NCBI GenBank assembly: GCA_963785755.1
Contig: CAWAXG010000037.1
Coordinates: forward strand, 1 to 64,000
Direction: 5' to 3'
Length of the DNA stretch: 64,000 nucleotides
Source of the DNA: JACCXG01 sp963785755
Lineage (GTDB): Bacteria > Acidobacteriota > Vicinamibacteria > Vicinamibacterales > 2-12-FULL-66-21
Position 1 is the first letter of the stretch; every line of letters starts with the position of its first letter. The notes beneath the pieces are model-generated. The model was not told the origin of the DNA and did no database searches. It saw only the letters and a list, made by a program, of their open reading frames with translations. The position numbers and the translations under genes were made by a program. Shown here piece after piece: positions 63,986 through 64,000 of this stretch.

Positions 63986-64000
63986 CGATAGGACCACGAC

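Noticed and set aside
1..64000. tRNA, rRNA, riboswitches, prophage or integrase genes, insertion sequences
   Set aside because: I looked for conserved tRNA T-arm words, rRNA blocks, transposase DDE motifs and integrase motifs and found none that I could support; weak matches were inside well-defined genes.

Overview
The window reads as chromosomal DNA of a high-G+C acidobacterium, probably of the Vicinamibacteria-like lineage. I infer this from gene content: seven loci of large duplicated MacB/FtsX-type permeases (the acidobacterial duplicated orphan permease, ADOP, family), a PadR-ADOP pair, Ser/Thr kinases fused to PD40/TolB propellers, carboxypeptidase-regulatory/TonB-dependent outer-membrane proteins, and DUF1080 and MmcQ/YjbR proteins. 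There are no rRNA, tRNA or core housekeeping genes; the window is accessory and regulatory in character.

Layout. 1-1360: a GxxExxY (PD-(D/E)xK-like) gene flanked by two arrays of a ~46-bp repeat in inverted orientation. 1.5-6.2 kb: ankyrin protein, HxlR-type regulator, ADOP permease. 6.4-11.1 kb: TonB-dependent receptor plus heparan-sulfamidase-like sulfatase. 11.3-19 kb: LysR regulator divergent from an ADOP around a 26-bp perfect palindrome, a second ankyrin protein, another ADOP. 19-24.2 kb: two Ser/Thr kinases, one fused to an FGE-fold domain and an alpha/beta hydrolase. 24.2-30.6 kb: bacterial PH-domain protein, TonB-dependent receptor, MmcQ protein, one intact ADOP. 30.8-36.6 kb: Gfo/Idh/MocA oxidoreductase, membrane-anchored hydrolase, ADOP. 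36.6-46.8 kb: PD40 protein plus DinB, PD40 kinase, M48 protease, two-domain esterase, FG-GAP protein, SDR. 47-54.4 kb: metallo-beta-lactamase-fold hydrolase, PD40 kinase, DUF1080 protein, then a chimeric segment made of a kinase-head remnant, a truncated ADOP and a truncated second copy of the metallo-beta-lactamase gene. 54.5-63.8 kb: broken tannase-like hydrolase, LolC/E-type permease, ADOP with its PadR regulator, NRDE/TANGO2 protein, hybrid histidine kinase.

Two themes cross the window. First, many genes carry single-base frame breaks (five of the six full-length ADOPs, the LysR gene, a hydrolase, probably the HxlR gene, and hidden compensating breaks inside one kinase). This pattern fits residual indel errors of a long-read assembly at least as well as gene decay, so broken genes here should be read with that in mind. 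Second, the intergenic DNA is full of dispersed short repeats: a palindromic element with core CTTCCGCCTGAAGGCGGAAG, an ACTCCCGTCCTCCCTGTT family, an AACTCCCAACTTCCAA family, and the ATCCGCG-rich 46-bp repeat around the GxxExxY gene. Several kinase and propeller genes have a TATAAT-like box placed so close to the start codon that their mRNAs are probably leaderless.

The best candidate for an undescribed system is the GxxExxY gene with its inverted 46-bp arrays; a gene-less miniature of the same inverted motif lies at 33964-34106.
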